The position numbers and the translations under genes were made by a program. From Massilia sp. HP4 (GTDB taxonomy: Bacteria > Pseudomonadota > Gammaproteobacteria > Burkholderiales > Burkholderiaceae_D): 64,000 nt of DNA. Every line of letters starts with the position of its first letter. Position 1 is the first letter of the stretch. Below, in pieces: positions 30,763 through 40,044 of the stretch. The stretch is taken from positions 1 through 64,000 of the forward strand of contig NZ_STGG01000005.1 of the NCBI RefSeq assembly GCF_005222695.1. The letters run 5' to 3'. The notes beneath the pieces were generated by a model. That model saw nothing but the letters and a program-made list of their open reading frames with translations, searched no databases and was not told the DNA's origin.

Positions 30763-32532
30763 ATGGCCTCCTTCCTTCTCCATGGCATACCGGTCTCGCG
30801 CGGGATCGCGATCGGCCGCGCCCACCTGCTCACGCCGGCCGCGCTCGACGTCAAGCATTACCTGGTCGCCGACGACCAGGTAGAAAACGAAGTGCGCCGC
30901 CTGCAGGATGCGATCGCCGCCGTGCACCGCAACCTGCAAGAACTCTGGACCGACCTGCCCAAGGACGCCCCGACCGAACTGGGCGCCTTCATCGACGTCC
31001 ACGCCCTGATCCTGTCCGACCCGATGATTTCCGAGGCGCCGCTCGATATCATCCGCGCGCGCCACTACAACGCCGAATGGGCGCTGGTGACCCAGATCGA
31101 CGAGCTCTCGGCGCAGTTCGACGAGATCGAAGACGAGTACCTGCGCGAGCGCAAGTACGACATCCAGCAGGTGGCCGAGCGCGTGCTGAAAGTCCTGACC
31201 GGCACCGCGCTGAACGTACCGCCGATCGTCATCGACGACGACCAGCCGCTGCCCCAGATGATCGTGGTGGCCCACGACATCTCGCCGGCCGATATGCTCG
31301 CCTTCCGCGATCGCGACGGCGGCCCGCGCTCCTTCATCGGCTTCGTGACCGACGTCGGCGGCCAGAACTCGCACACCGCCATCGTCGCGCGCAGCCTGGA
31401 CATTCCGGCCGTGGTGGGCATGGACCAGGCCTCGCGCCTGGTCGAGCAAGACGATTGGGTGATCGTCGACGGCGACGCCGGCGTGGTGATCTGCAATCCG
31501 AGCCAGCTGGTGCTGGAGCAGTACCGCGAGCGCCAGGCGGCGCTGGCCAAGGCGAGAAAGCGCCTGCTCAAGCTCAAGAAGACGCCGGCCGTGACCCAGG
31601 ACGGTACCCCGATCACCTTGCTGGCCAATATCGAGTTGCCCGACGACTGCCCGGCCGCGCTGGAGGCGGGCGCCAACGGCGTCGGCCTGTTCCGCTCTGA
31701 ATTTCTATTCATGGGCCGCGGCCCGCAGGGCCTGCAAATCCCCGGCGAAGACGAGCAGTTCGAGCAGTACCGCAAGGCGGTGCTGGCGATGAAGGGCCGT
31801 CCGGTCACGATCCGCACGCTCGACGTCGGCGCCGACAAGCCGCTCGACCAGACCGACCAGACCGCGCTCAATCCGGCGCTGGGCCTGCGCGCGATCCGCT
31901 ACTGCCTGGCCGAGCCGCAGATGTTCCTGACCCAGTTGCGGGCCATCCTGCGGGCGTCAGCCTTCGGCAAGGTGAGGATCCTGATCCCGATGCTGGCGCA
32001 TGCCTTCGAGATCGACCAGACCCTGAACATGATCGAGCAGGCCAAGGCCCAGCTGCGCGCAGAGAGCATTCAATACGACGAAGGGATCGAGGTCGGCGCC
32101 ATGATCGAAATCCCGGCCGCGGCATTGGCGCTGCCGCTGTTCGTGCGGCGCATGGACTTCCTGTCGATCGGCACCAACGACCTCATTCAATATCTGCTGG
32201 CGATCGACCGGGTCGATTACGAGGTGGCGCACCTGTATAATCCGCTGCACCCGGCCGTATTGCAGCTGATCGCCTCGACCATCGCCACCGGCCACAAGGC
32301 CGGCCTGGACGTGGCGGTATGCGGCGAGATGGCCGGCGACGTCAAGCTCACCCGCCTGTTGCTGGGCATGGGCTTGCGCGAATTCTCGATGCATCCGGCG
32401 CAGCTGCTGGCGGTGAAACAAGAAATCCTGAACACCGACCTGGGCGCGGTCACCACCCGTACCCGGCGCATCCTGCGCGCGATGGAGCCGGGCGAGATCG
32501 CCAGCGCCGTCGAGCAGCTGCAGACCCTCTGA
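30763..32532 (+). CDS. ptsI: PTS enzyme I (phosphoenolpyruvate-protein phosphotransferase)
   Basis: I place the start at the ATG at 30763, after aggag; an in-frame ATG at 30724 overlaps the HPr stop. The 589-residue protein has an N-terminal HPr-binding helical domain, a phosphohistidine domain with His204 in GGQNSHTAIVARSLDIPAVVG and a PEP-binding TIM barrel. The barrel shows GVGLFRSEFLFMGRG, TIRTLDVGADKPL, the FLSIGTNDLIQYLLAIDRV motif and a Cys in VAVCGEMAGD. This is full-length EI. It closes the gshB-EIIA-HPr-EI operon. Confidence 0.95.
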   Translation: MASFLLHGIPVSRGIAIGRAHLLTPAALDVKHYLVADDQVENEVRRLQDAIAAVHRNLQELWTDLPKDAPTELGAFIDVHALILSDPMISEAPLDIIRARHYNAEWALVTQIDELSAQFDEIEDEYLRERKYDIQQVAERVLKVLTGTALNVPPIVIDDDQPLPQMIVVAHDISPADMLAFRDRDGGPRSFIGFVTDVGGQNSHTAIVARSLDIPAVVGMDQASRLVEQDDWVIVDGDAGVVICNPSQLVLEQYRERQAALAKARKRLLKLKKTPAVTQDGTPITLLANIELPDDCPAALEAGANGVGLFRSEFLFMGRGPQGLQIPGEDEQFEQYRKAVLAMKGRPVTIRTLDVGADKPLDQTDQTALNPALGLRAIRYCLAEPQMFLTQLRAILRASAFGKVRILIPMLAHAFEIDQTLNMIEQAKAQLRAESIQYDEGIEVGAMIEIPAAALALPLFVRRMDFLSIGTNDLIQYLLAIDRVDYEVAHLYNPLHPAVLQLIASTIATGHKAGLDVAVCGEMAGDVKLTRLLLGMGLREFSMHPAQLLAVKQEILNTDLGAVTTRTRRILRAMEPGEIASAVEQLQTL

Positions 32533-32542
32533 TCCATCGGCA

Positions 32543-32564
32543 CACGGCCGCCTGCGCGGCCGTG
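32543..32564 (+). terminator. Hairpin after ptsI, possible terminator without T run
   Basis: The arms cacggccgc (32543-32551) and gcggccgtg (32556-32564) pair perfectly around a 4-base loop, 10 bases after the ptsI stop. There is no T run, so it may act with Rho or stabilise the mRNA 3' end. It separates the PTS operon from metX. Confidence 0.45.
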
Positions 32565-32601
32565 CGCGAGCACCGCACTACCCAACATACTAATAGTCTC
32601 C

Positions 32602-33738
32602 ATGGGATCTCTTGGAATAGTCACACCGCAGGCGATGCACTTCGCCGAGCCCTTGCTCCTGCAAAGCGGCGCCCAGCTCGGCGATTACACGCTGATGTAT
32701 GAAACCTATGGCACGCTCAACGCCGACAAGTCGAACGCGGTGCTGATCTGCCATGCGCTCAACGCCTCGCACCACGTGGCCGGCCACTACGCCACCGCCA
32801 AGAGCGCGGGCTGGTGGGACAATATGGTCGGTCCGGGCAAGCCGGTCGACACCGACCGCTTCTTCGTCATCGGCATCAACAACCTCGGCTCCTGCTTCGG
32901 CTCGACCGGCCCGATGCACGTCAATCCCGCCACCGGCAAGCCGTATGGCGCCGCCTTCCCGCTGGTGACGGTCGAGGACTGGGTCGCGGCCCAGGCGCGC
33001 CTGGCCGACCGCCTCGGCATCGAGTGCTTCGCCGCCGTGATGGGCGGCTCGCTGGGCGGCATGCAGGCCCTGTCGTGGAGCATCATGTTCCCCGAGCGCC
33101 TGCGCCACTGCATCGTGATCGCCTCCACGCCCAAGCTGTCGGCCCAGAACATCGCCTTCAACGACGTCGCGCGCCAAGCCATCCTGACCGATCCCGACTA
33201 CCGCGGCGGCGACTTCTATGAACACGGCGTGGTGCCGAAGAACGGCCTCAAGGTCGCGCGCATGGTCGGCCACATCACCTACCTGTCGAACGACGACATG
33301 GCCGAGAAGTTCGGGCGCAAGCTGCGCAACGCGGCCGAGACGAACGACTACAACTTCGACTTCGGCATCGACTTCGAGATTGAATCCTACCTGCGCTACC
33401 AGGGCGACAAGTTCTCGGAATACTTCGACGCCAACACCTATTTGCTGATCACCAAGGCGCTGGACTATTTTGACCCGGCGCGCGAGCATGGCGGCGACCT
33501 GACGAAGGCGCTGGCCGGTACGAAAGCCCAGTTCCTGGTTGCCTCGTTCAGCACCGACTGGCGCTTCTCGCCCGAGCGCAGCCGCGAGATCGTCGAAGCC
33601 CTGATCAGTAACCGCCGTCGCGTGAGTTACGCCGAGATCGACGCTCCGCATGGCCACGATGCCTTCCTGCTCGAGGATGCGCGCTACATGAACGTGGTGC
33701 GCGCCTATGTCAACCGCATCGCGCTGGAGGTCGCATGA
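32602..33738 (+). CDS. metX: Homoserine O-acyltransferase (MetX)
   Basis: The 378-residue alpha/beta-hydrolase acylates homoserine for methionine synthesis. Its nucleophile is Ser150 in the elbow [12 protein letters not shown]. The remaining triad residues are in [12 protein letters not shown] (Asp) and [13 protein letters not shown] (His). The [11 protein letters not shown] and [11 protein letters not shown] segments are also characteristic. Many betaproteobacterial MetX enzymes use succinyl- rather than acetyl-CoA, and the sequence alone does not let me choose. The stop overlaps metW by 4 bases. The 69-base gap upstream contains no recognisable SAM riboswitch. Confidence 0.94.
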   Translation: MGSLGIVTPQAMHFAEPLLLQSGAQLGDYTLMYETYGTLNADKSNAVLICHALNASHHVAGHYATAKSAGWWDNMVGPGKPVDTDRFFVIGINNLGSCFGSTGPMHVNPATGKPYGAAFPLVTVEDWVAAQARLADRLGIECFAAVMGGSLGGMQALSWSIMFPERLRHCIVIASTPKLSAQNIAFNDVARQAILTDPDYRGGDFYEHGVVPKNGLKVARMVGHITYLSNDDMAEKFGRKLRNAAETNDYNFDFGIDFEIESYLRYQGDKFSEYFDANTYLLITKALDYFDPAREHGGDLTKALAGTKAQFLVASFSTDWRFSPERSREIVEALISNRRRVSYAEIDAPHGHDAFLLEDARYMNVVRAYVNRIALEVA

Positions 33739-34352
33739 ACTTCGACGACCTGAATACCCTGCGGCCCGACCTGGCCTTCATCGCCCACTGGGTGGGCGAG
33801 GGCGCCCATGTGCTCGACGTGGGCTGCGGCGACGGCGCCATGATGCGCTACCTGGAGTCGGGCAAGCGCTGCTCGGGCTACGGCATCGAGATCGCCGACG
33901 ACAAGGTCCTGGAAAGCACCGCGCGCGGCATCAATGTGATCCAGCACGACATGGAAAAGGGCCTGGGGCTCTTTGGCGACAATACCTTCGATACCGTGCT
34001 GTGCCTGAATTCGCTGCAGATGATGCAGCATGTCGAGGCGCTGCTGCGCGACATCGTGCGGGTCGGGAACGAGGCGATCGTGTCCTTCCCGAACTTCGCC
34101 CACTGGCCGCACCGGCTGGCGCTGCTGCGCGGCCGCATGCCGGTGTCGCGTTCCCTGCCTTACCAGTGGTACGACACGCCCAATGTGCGTTGCGCCACGA
34201 TCTACGATTTCCAGGAACTGGCCGAGGAATGCGGCCTCGAAGTGCTCGAATGCGTGGCGCTCGACGAGGGCGAAGTCATCAAGTTCCTGCCCAATCTGCG
34301 CGGTAGCCTGGCGGTATTCCGTTTGCGCAAGAAGGTATCGCCGGCGATCTGA
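33735..34352 (+). CDS. metW: Methionine biosynthesis protein MetW
   Basis: The 205-residue methyltransferase-like protein has a SAM-type motif [16 protein letters not shown] (about residues 27-42), [12 protein letters not shown] after strand two, and the MetW signatures [38 protein letters not shown] and [20 protein letters not shown]. MetW is required for full activity of MetX and is always its neighbour in these bacteria. Here the two overlap by ATGA. The methyltransferase core is present, but a real methyl-transfer reaction is not known. Confidence 0.94.
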   Translation: MNFDDLNTLRPDLAFIAHWVGEGAHVLDVGCGDGAMMRYLESGKRCSGYGIEIADDKVLESTARGINVIQHDMEKGLGLFGDNTFDTVLCLNSLQMMQHVEALLRDIVRVGNEAIVSFPNFAHWPHRLALLRGRMPVSRSLPYQWYDTPNVRCATIYDFQELAEECGLEVLECVALDEGEVIKFLPNLRGSLAVFRLRKKVSPAI

Positions 34353-34501
34353 TGCGCTGTGCATGCGCCTTATGTGCGTTGGCGGCTTGAGTGAATGCCA
34401 TGAATAGGCCATGATCCACGGCAATCCTGCCCGGGCGTGTTGCCCATTTTGAATAATTTCTGAGAGGATGGCGCTGCTAACAACAGCCTGTCGGTGACGA
34501 G

Positions 34502-35386
34502 ATGATAAAACTGAAACGCCTTGCCCTTTGTCTTTCCCTTTTTGCCGCGACCGGCCTGGCCACGGCCCAGGAGGCCGGTAACGTCGTCCAGGATGGCATC
34601 GAGGTCAAGCCGCTGTCGCGCATGCGCGTGCTGGCGCCCGAGGAGCAGGTCAACGAGGCCGCGCGCCAGCAGTACACCGAAATGGTGGGCGAGGCCAAGC
34701 AGAAGGGCGTGCTGGCGCCAGAAGGCGATCCGCAGCTCAAGCGCCTGCGCACCATCGCCCAGCGCATCATTCCCCAAACCACGCGCTGGAATCCGGCCGC
34801 GAGCAAATGGGAATGGCAGGTCAACCTGTTCGAGTCCGACCAGGTGAACGCCTTCTGCATGCCGGGCGGGCGCATCGGCTTCTATACCGGCATCATCAAC
34901 CAGCTGAAGCTGAACGACGACGAAGTGGCGGCCGTGATGGGCCACGAGATCGCGCACGCGCTGCGCGAGCACGGGCGCGAGCGCCTGGCCAAGACCAATG
35001 TCACCGCCCTTGGCGCACGGGTCGGCGGCGCGCTGCTGTCGGGGATCTTCGGGGTCGACCCGAACATCACCGGCACCGCCGCCAACTATGCCGGCCAGTT
35101 CCTGGTACTGAAGTTCTCGCGCGACGAAGAGCGCGAGGCCGACCTGGTGGGCCTGGACATCTCGTCGCGCGCCGGCTACGACCCGCGCGCCGGCATCGCG
35201 CTGTGGCGCAAGATGGCGGCGCTGAACCAGAGCGCGCCGCTCGAGATCTTCTCGACCCACCCGGGCGGCGAGACCCGCATCAAGGACATGGAAGCGCATA
35301 TGAATGTGCTGCTGCCGCTGTATGCGCGCGCCAAGAATACGAGCGTCGCCAGGCTGCCGGCCTACAAGAGTACCCCGCTGAAGTGA
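34502..35386 (+). CDS. M48 family metallopeptidase, periplasmic
   Basis: The 294-residue protein has an N-terminal signal peptide (MIKLKRLALCLSLFAATGLATAQ) and a zinc protease core with HEIAH in VAAVMGHEIAHALREHG (about residues 141-157). The third ligand is probably the Glu in DEEREADLVGLDI (about 210-222). These are the hallmarks of M48 peptidases related to LoiP/BepA-type periplasmic quality-control proteases. The signal has no obvious lipobox. It is about 150 bases downstream of metW and is probably a separate transcription unit, followed by a pseudouridine synthase gene. Confidence 0.9.
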   Translation: MIKLKRLALCLSLFAATGLATAQEAGNVVQDGIEVKPLSRMRVLAPEEQVNEAARQQYTEMVGEAKQKGVLAPEGDPQLKRLRTIAQRIIPQTTRWNPAASKWEWQVNLFESDQVNAFCMPGGRIGFYTGIINQLKLNDDEVAAVMGHEIAHALREHGRERLAKTNVTALGARVGGALLSGIFGVDPNITGTAANYAGQFLVLKFSRDEEREADLVGLDISSRAGYDPRAGIALWRKMAALNQSAPLEIFSTHPGGETRIKDMEAHMNVLLPLYARAKNTSVARLPAYKSTPLK

Positions 35387-35405
35387 AGCATCGCGTGAGG
35401 CGGCG

Positions 35406-36344
35406 ATGGGCCGTGTAGTCGTCAAGGGCCGGCAGGCCGAAGCCAACGCCTACGTGCCGCTGCCGACCCGCGACGGCGTGGCTCCCAGCTACCTGTGGCT
35501 GACCGAGACCCGCGCCGGCGGCATGCTGCGCTTTCTCACCGAGCGGTTTCCCGACGTGAGCCGCGAAGCCTGGGCCGCGCGCCTGGCGCGTGGCGAGATC
35601 GTCGATGCGAAGGGCGCTGCCCTGGGCCCCGACAGCCAGGTGCGGCAGGGCATGCGCATCTGGTATTACCGCGAGCTGGAACAAGCCGAGACGCCGATCC
35701 CGTTCCATGAGCGCGTGCTGTTCCAGGACGCGCATATCCTGGTGGCCGACAAGCCGCATTTTTTGCCGACCATCCCGACCGGGCGTTTTTTGAAAGAGAC
35801 GCTGCTGGTGCGCCTGAAGCGCGCGCACGACTTGCCGCACCTGGTGCCGATCCACCGGCTCGACCGCGAGACGGCTGGTGTGGTGATCTTTTCGCACAAT
35901 CCCGATTCGCGCGGGGCCTACCAGTCGATGTTCCAGAAGCGGGTGGTGAACAAGACCTACGAAGCACTGGCGCCATCGATGCCGGGGCGCACATTCCCGT
36001 TTACCTACCGTAGCCGCATGCAGGATGCGGAGCAGTTCTTCGTCAGCGAAGAAGTGGCGGGCGAGCCGAATTCGGAGACGCTGATCGAGGTGCTCGAGCA
36101 GCGCGGCGATGTGGTTCGTTATCGCCTGCATCCGCACACGGGGCGCAAGCACCAGTTGCGGCTGCACCTGTCGCGGCTCGGCGCGCCGATCCTGAACGAC
36201 ACCTTCTATCCGGTGGCGCTGCCGTGCAAGGGCGACGATTTTCGCGCGCCCCTGCAGCTGCTGGCGCGCTCGATCGCCTTCGACGATCCGCTCACCGGCC
36301 AGCCGCGCAGCTTCGACAGCCAGTTCAGCCTTGACTGGCCCTGA
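35406..36344 (+). CDS. RluA family pseudouridine synthase
   Basis: The 312-residue enzyme isomerises uridine in rRNA or tRNA. The catalytic motif is HRLDRETAGVVIFSHN (Asp in RLDRE at about residue 160). The VADKPHFLPTIPTG and RLHPHTGRKHQLRLHLSRLGAPILND motifs are typical of the RluA/RluC branch. Residues 1-95 look like a variable N-terminal region, without a clear S4 domain. It starts 20 bases after the M48 stop and is convergent with xth. The target position cannot be told. Confidence 0.9.
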   Translation: MGRVVVKGRQAEANAYVPLPTRDGVAPSYLWLTETRAGGMLRFLTERFPDVSREAWAARLARGEIVDAKGAALGPDSQVRQGMRIWYYRELEQAETPIPFHERVLFQDAHILVADKPHFLPTIPTGRFLKETLLVRLKRAHDLPHLVPIHRLDRETAGVVIFSHNPDSRGAYQSMFQKRVVNKTYEALAPSMPGRTFPFTYRSRMQDAEQFFVSEEVAGEPNSETLIEVLEQRGDVVRYRLHPHTGRKHQLRLHLSRLGAPILNDTFYPVALPCKGDDFRAPLQLLARSIAFDDPLTGQPRSFDSQFSLDWP

Positions 36345-36353
36345 TATGGATGA

Positions 36354-37124
36354 TCAACGCTCGTAATCGATGATCAGGGGAGCGTGGTCGGAGAACTTGA
36401 CGTCCTTGTAGACCGAGACGGTCCTCGCGCATTTGGCGATGCCCGGGGTGGCGACGTGGTAGTCGATGCGCCAGCCCACGTTCTTGGCATAGGCCTGGCC
36501 GCGGTTGCTCCACCAGGTGTACTGCTCGGGACGCGGATCGAGGCCGCGGTGCACGTCGACCAGGCCCAGTTCGTCGAAGATGCGCGTCATCCAGGCGCGT
36601 TCTTCCGGCAGGAAGCCCGAATTCTTGAGGTTGCCCTTCCAGTTCTTGAGGTCGATCTCTTTATGCGCGATGTTCCAGTCGCCGCAGATCACGATTTCGC
36701 GGCCCTCGGCCTGCAGCTCCTGCAGGTGCGGCAAGAACACTTCCATGAAGCGGAACTTGGCCAGCTGGCGCTCGGGCGACGAGGAGCCCGACGGCGCATA
36801 CAGCGAGATCACGGTCAGGTCGCCGAAATCGCAGCGCGTATAGCGGCCTTCGGCGTCGAACTCGACGCAGCCGAAGCCGATGCGGTGCTTGTCGGGCGCA
36901 GTACGGCTATAGACGCCGGTGCCCGAGTAGCCCTTCTTTTCGGCGTAGTGGAAATGGCCGTGGTAGCCATGGGGACGCAGGAAATCCTCGGTCATGTCGG
37001 CTTCCTGGGCCTTGAGTTCCTGGACGCAGATATAGTCGGCATCTTGCGTGGCGAGCCACTCGAAGAAGCCCTTCTTGTGGGCTGAGCGGATGCCGTTCAG
37101 GTTCGCGGAAATAATTCGTGGCAT
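36354..37124 (-). CDS. xthA: Exodeoxyribonuclease III
   Basis: The 256-residue endonuclease/exonuclease/phosphatase-family enzyme repairs abasic sites. Conserved elements are the start MPRIISANLNGIRSAHKKGFFEWL, DYICVQELKAQEADM (metal Glu), GTGVYSRTAP, ICGDWNIAHKEIDLKNWKGN (catalytic Asp/Asn) and the end SDHAPLIIDYE (catalytic His). The full length is normal. It faces a pseudouridine synthase gene tail to tail and is divergent from a hybrid sensor kinase. Confidence 0.94.
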   Translation of the reverse strand: MPRIISANLNGIRSAHKKGFFEWLATQDADYICVQELKAQEADMTEDFLRPHGYHGHFHYAEKKGYSGTGVYSRTAPDKHRIGFGCVEFDAEGRYTRCDFGDLTVISLYAPSGSSSPERQLAKFRFMEVFLPHLQELQAEGREIVICGDWNIAHKEIDLKNWKGNLKNSGFLPEERAWMTRIFDELGLVDVHRGLDPRPEQYTWWSNRGQAYAKNVGWRIDYHVATPGIAKCARTVSVYKDVKFSDHAPLIIDYER

Positions 37125-37341
37125 GGTAATGGTAAGACTGGTAATGGTTCAGCGGACTTTAATGGACATCCGGCAACAAGCGGGACAGTGTAGCGTGTTT
37201 TTGAACCACTCGTCAGCCCTGCCGACTGTTGCGGATTTGCCGTAATGGCCGTGTCAGAAGGCAACGATCTGTTACACTAGGCATTCCTCTGCACCCTACG
37301 CCGCGCCACTTCTTGCGCCGCATTGCCTTCTTCCCAAGTCC

Positions 37342-39300
37342 ATGAACACTGACAAACCGCTACTCGCGGGCCTCGTCGATTCCGGCGCATGCCTGCATGA
37401 CGCATCGACCTTTGATCTGGCCGATTTCGTGGAGAACGCCGTCGAAGGCTTGCACCGGGTCGGCCCGGACGGCACCATCCTGTGGGCCAACCGCGCCGAG
37501 CTGCACATGCTCGGCTATGAATGGGACGAGTACGTCGGGCGCCATATCGCCGAGTTCCACGACGACCCGGCCACGATCGACTACATCCTGGCCACCCTGC
37601 TGTCGGGCGGCGTGCTGTATGACCAGCCGGCGCGCCTGCGCTGCAAGGACGGTTCGATCAAGCATGTGCTGATCCATTCGAACGGCCATTTCGAGGAAGG
37701 CCGGCTGCGCCATACGCGCTGCTTCACGCGCGACGCCACCGAGCGCCACGAGCGCGATGTCGCGCTGGCCCAGCGCGACGCGATGCTGCTCAATGCGCCG
37801 GTGGCGACGGCCCTGCTGATGGGGCCCGAGCTGCGTTTCCATCTTGCCAATCGCCGCTACTGTGAACTGGTCGACTGCGCCGACCTGTTGGGCCGCACCT
37901 TCGACGAGGCTTTTCCGCGCCTTTCCGGCAGCGGCGTGACCGGGGAGATCAAGCGCGTGTTCGCCACCGGCGTGCCGTATCACGCAGAAGAGCTGGCGCT
38001 GACCCGGCTGGACGCCGACGGCCAGCCGCATGAGCGTTATTTCAAGTTCAGCCTCGAGCCGCTGGCGGGCGCCGACGGCCGTCCGGAAGGCGTGATCGTG
38101 GTCGCGGTCGAGGTGACCGAACACGTGCGCAGCCGCCAGGCGATCGAGCGCGCCCACCGCGAGCGCGAGCGGCTGCTGGTGGACCTGTCCGCAGCCAGCC
38201 AGGCCAAGGACGAATTCCTGGCCATGCTGGGCCACGAGCTGCGCAATCCCCTGTCGCCGATCGTCACCGCGCTGCAGCTGATGCGCATGCGCGGCGATGG
38301 CGCGCATGGGCGCGAGGGCGAGATCATCCAGCGCCAGGTCGATCACCTGGTGCGGCTGGTGGACGACCTGCTCGACGTCTCGCGCGTCACGCGCGGCAAG
38401 ATCGAACTCAAGGTTGAACGGATTGCGCTGGCGCGGGTGACGGCCAAGGCGGTCGAGATGGCGAGCCTGCTGGTCGAGCAGCGCCGCCACCAGCTGCAGG
38501 TCGAGGTCGAGCCGGGCCTGGAGTGGGAAGGCGATCCGGTGCGCCTGGCGCAAGTGGTGTCGAACCTGTTGACGAATGCCGCGCGATATACCGAGCCGGG
38601 CGGCCAGCTGTGGCTGCGCGCGCGGCGCGACGGACCTGATGCGCTCGAGATCAGCGTACGCGACACCGGCATCGGCCTCGCGCCCGAGGTGCGCGAGCAG
38701 GTGTTCGAGCTGTTCTTCCAGGGTAAACGCGGCATCGACCGCGCCGAAGGCGGGCTCGGGATCGGGCTGGCGCTGGTGAAGAACATCGTCGAGCTGCATG
38801 GCGGCAGCGTCCAGGCGCATAGCGCGGGACGGGGCCTGGGCAGCGAGTTCGTGGTGCGCCTGCCGCTGCGTAGCGCGGCCCTGGTGCTGGCGCCGGCGGA
38901 GCCGCTGCCGGCGGTAGTGGCGGCCGGCGCGCCGCAGCGCGTGCTGCTGGTGGACGACAATGCCGACGGCGCCGATACCCTGGGCCGGCTGCTGCGCGCC
39001 CACGGTCACACGGTCGAGGTGTACTACGACCCGGTCAGCGCATTGGCTGCGCTGGAGCGGTTCAGTCCGACCGTGGCGCTGCTCGACATCGGCCTGCCGG
39101 TGCTGGACGGCTACCAGCTCGCTGCGCGCATCCGCGCGCGCCCAAGCGGGCAGGGCTGCCGACTGGTCGCGCTGAGCGGCTACGGCCAGGCGGCCGACCA
39201 TGCGCGCAGCCAGGCGGCCGGCTTCGAGCGTCACCTGGTCAAGCCGGTCGATCCGATCGATGCGGCGCGGGTAGTCGCGGCCGCGCCGCCGACGGATTAA
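37342..39300 (+). CDS. PAS-containing hybrid sensor histidine kinase/response regulator
   Basis: The 652-residue soluble kinase has PAS domains at about residues 25-135 (EGLHRVGPDGTILWANRAEL) and 150-262, HisKA with phospho-His298 in FLAMLGHELRNPLSP, an ATPase domain (NLLTNAARYT, DTGIGLAPEVREQVFELFFQ, GGLGIGLALVKNI) and a C-terminal receiver with Asp582 in VALLDIGLPVLDGYQ. No transmembrane segment is visible. The signal sensed by the PAS domains is unknown. It ends about 35 bases before pyrE with no shared function evident. Confidence 0.92.
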   Translation: MNTDKPLLAGLVDSGACLHDASTFDLADFVENAVEGLHRVGPDGTILWANRAELHMLGYEWDEYVGRHIAEFHDDPATIDYILATLLSGGVLYDQPARLRCKDGSIKHVLIHSNGHFEEGRLRHTRCFTRDATERHERDVALAQRDAMLLNAPVATALLMGPELRFHLANRRYCELVDCADLLGRTFDEAFPRLSGSGVTGEIKRVFATGVPYHAEELALTRLDADGQPHERYFKFSLEPLAGADGRPEGVIVVAVEVTEHVRSRQAIERAHRERERLLVDLSAASQAKDEFLAMLGHELRNPLSPIVTALQLMRMRGDGAHGREGEIIQRQVDHLVRLVDDLLDVSRVTRGKIELKVERIALARVTAKAVEMASLLVEQRRHQLQVEVEPGLEWEGDPVRLAQVVSNLLTNAARYTEPGGQLWLRARRDGPDALEISVRDTGIGLAPEVREQVFELFFQGKRGIDRAEGGLGIGLALVKNIVELHGGSVQAHSAGRGLGSEFVVRLPLRSAALVLAPAEPLPAVVAAGAPQRVLLVDDNADGADTLGRLLRAHGHTVEVYYDPVSALAALERFSPTVALLDIGLPVLDGYQLAARIRARPSGQGCRLVALSGYGQAADHARSQAAGFERHLVKPVDPIDAARVVAAAPPTD

Positions 39301-39334
39301 AATAGCCGCTTTCGATATCCAGGGGAGAAGCACA

Positions 39335-39994
39335 ATGAGCGATCTGCGCCAGCAATTCATCGGTTTTTCGGTCGAGGCCGAGGTCTTGAGGTTCGGCCAA
39401 TTCACGACCAAGGCCGGCCGCCTGTCGCCGTACTTCTTCAACGCCGGCCTGTTCCACGACGGCGCGACGCTGGGTAAACTCGCCCAGTTCTATGCCCAGA
39501 CGCTGCTCGATTCGGGCGTCGAGTTCGACATGCTGTTCGGCCCCGCCTACAAGGGCATCACCCTGGCCAGCGCCACCGCCGTGGCCCTGGCAGCCAAGGG
39601 CCGCGACACCTCGTTCGCCTACAACCGCAAGGAAGCGAAAGACCACGGCGAGGGCGGTACCATCGTCGGCGCCAAGCTGCAGGGCAAGGTCGTGATCATC
39701 GACGACGTGATCTCGGCCGGCACCTCGGTGCGCGAATCGGTGACGATGATCCGCGCCGCCGGCGCCGAACCGGCAGCCGTCCTGATCGCCCTGGACCGCA
39801 TGGAACGCTCGGGCAAGGACGACGCGCTGTCGGAACACTCGGCCGTGCAGCAGGTGTCGCAGGAATTCGGCATCCCGGTGATCTCGATCGCGAACCTGGA
39901 CGATTTGTTCAGCTACCTGTCGCAGGGCTCCGGCGCCGACCTGGGCGCGCACAAGGATGCCGTGGCCGCCTATCGCGCACGCTACGGCGTCTGA
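39335..39994 (+). CDS. pyrE: Orotate phosphoribosyltransferase
   Basis: The 219-residue enzyme joins orotate and PRPP in pyrimidine synthesis. The PRPP-binding motif VVIIDDVISAGTSVRESV (about residues 118-135) is complete. The flexible loop containing RKEAKDHGEGG and FGPAYKGITLAS are also family features. The aggggag ribosome site is at 39320-39326. It is followed closely by the tail of the SIR2-STAND gene on the opposite strand. Confidence 0.95.
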   Translation: MSDLRQQFIGFSVEAEVLRFGQFTTKAGRLSPYFFNAGLFHDGATLGKLAQFYAQTLLDSGVEFDMLFGPAYKGITLASATAVALAAKGRDTSFAYNRKEAKDHGEGGTIVGAKLQGKVVIIDDVISAGTSVRESVTMIRAAGAEPAAVLIALDRMERSGKDDALSEHSAVQQVSQEFGIPVISIANLDDLFSYLSQGSGADLGAHKDAVAAYRARYGV

Positions 39995-40012
39995 GAGGGA
40001 GCGGCCTGGCCT

Positions 40013-40044
40013 TTTGATCGCTCATTTGATTGCTCATTTGATCG
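40013..40044. repeat. 12-bp tandem repeat across the SIR2-STAND stop codon
   Basis: Units tttgatcgctca (40013-40024) and tttgattgctca (40025-40036) are followed by a partial third tttgatcg (40037-40044). Read on the minus strand, it repeats ATC AAA TGA GCR, so the TGA stop is duplicated in frame. It sits exactly where pyrE and the SIR2-STAND gene converge. Confidence 0.8.

Noticed and set aside
32533..32601. SAM riboswitch before metX
   Set aside because: The gap is only 69 bases and holds a simple hairpin near the ptsI stop; no SAM-I, SAM-II or SAH riboswitch core is visible.
37360..39441. 693-codon open frame antisense to the hybrid kinase
   Set aside because: Low-complexity Arg/Gln/His composition and no motif, while the opposite strand encodes a clear PAS-HisKA-REC protein.
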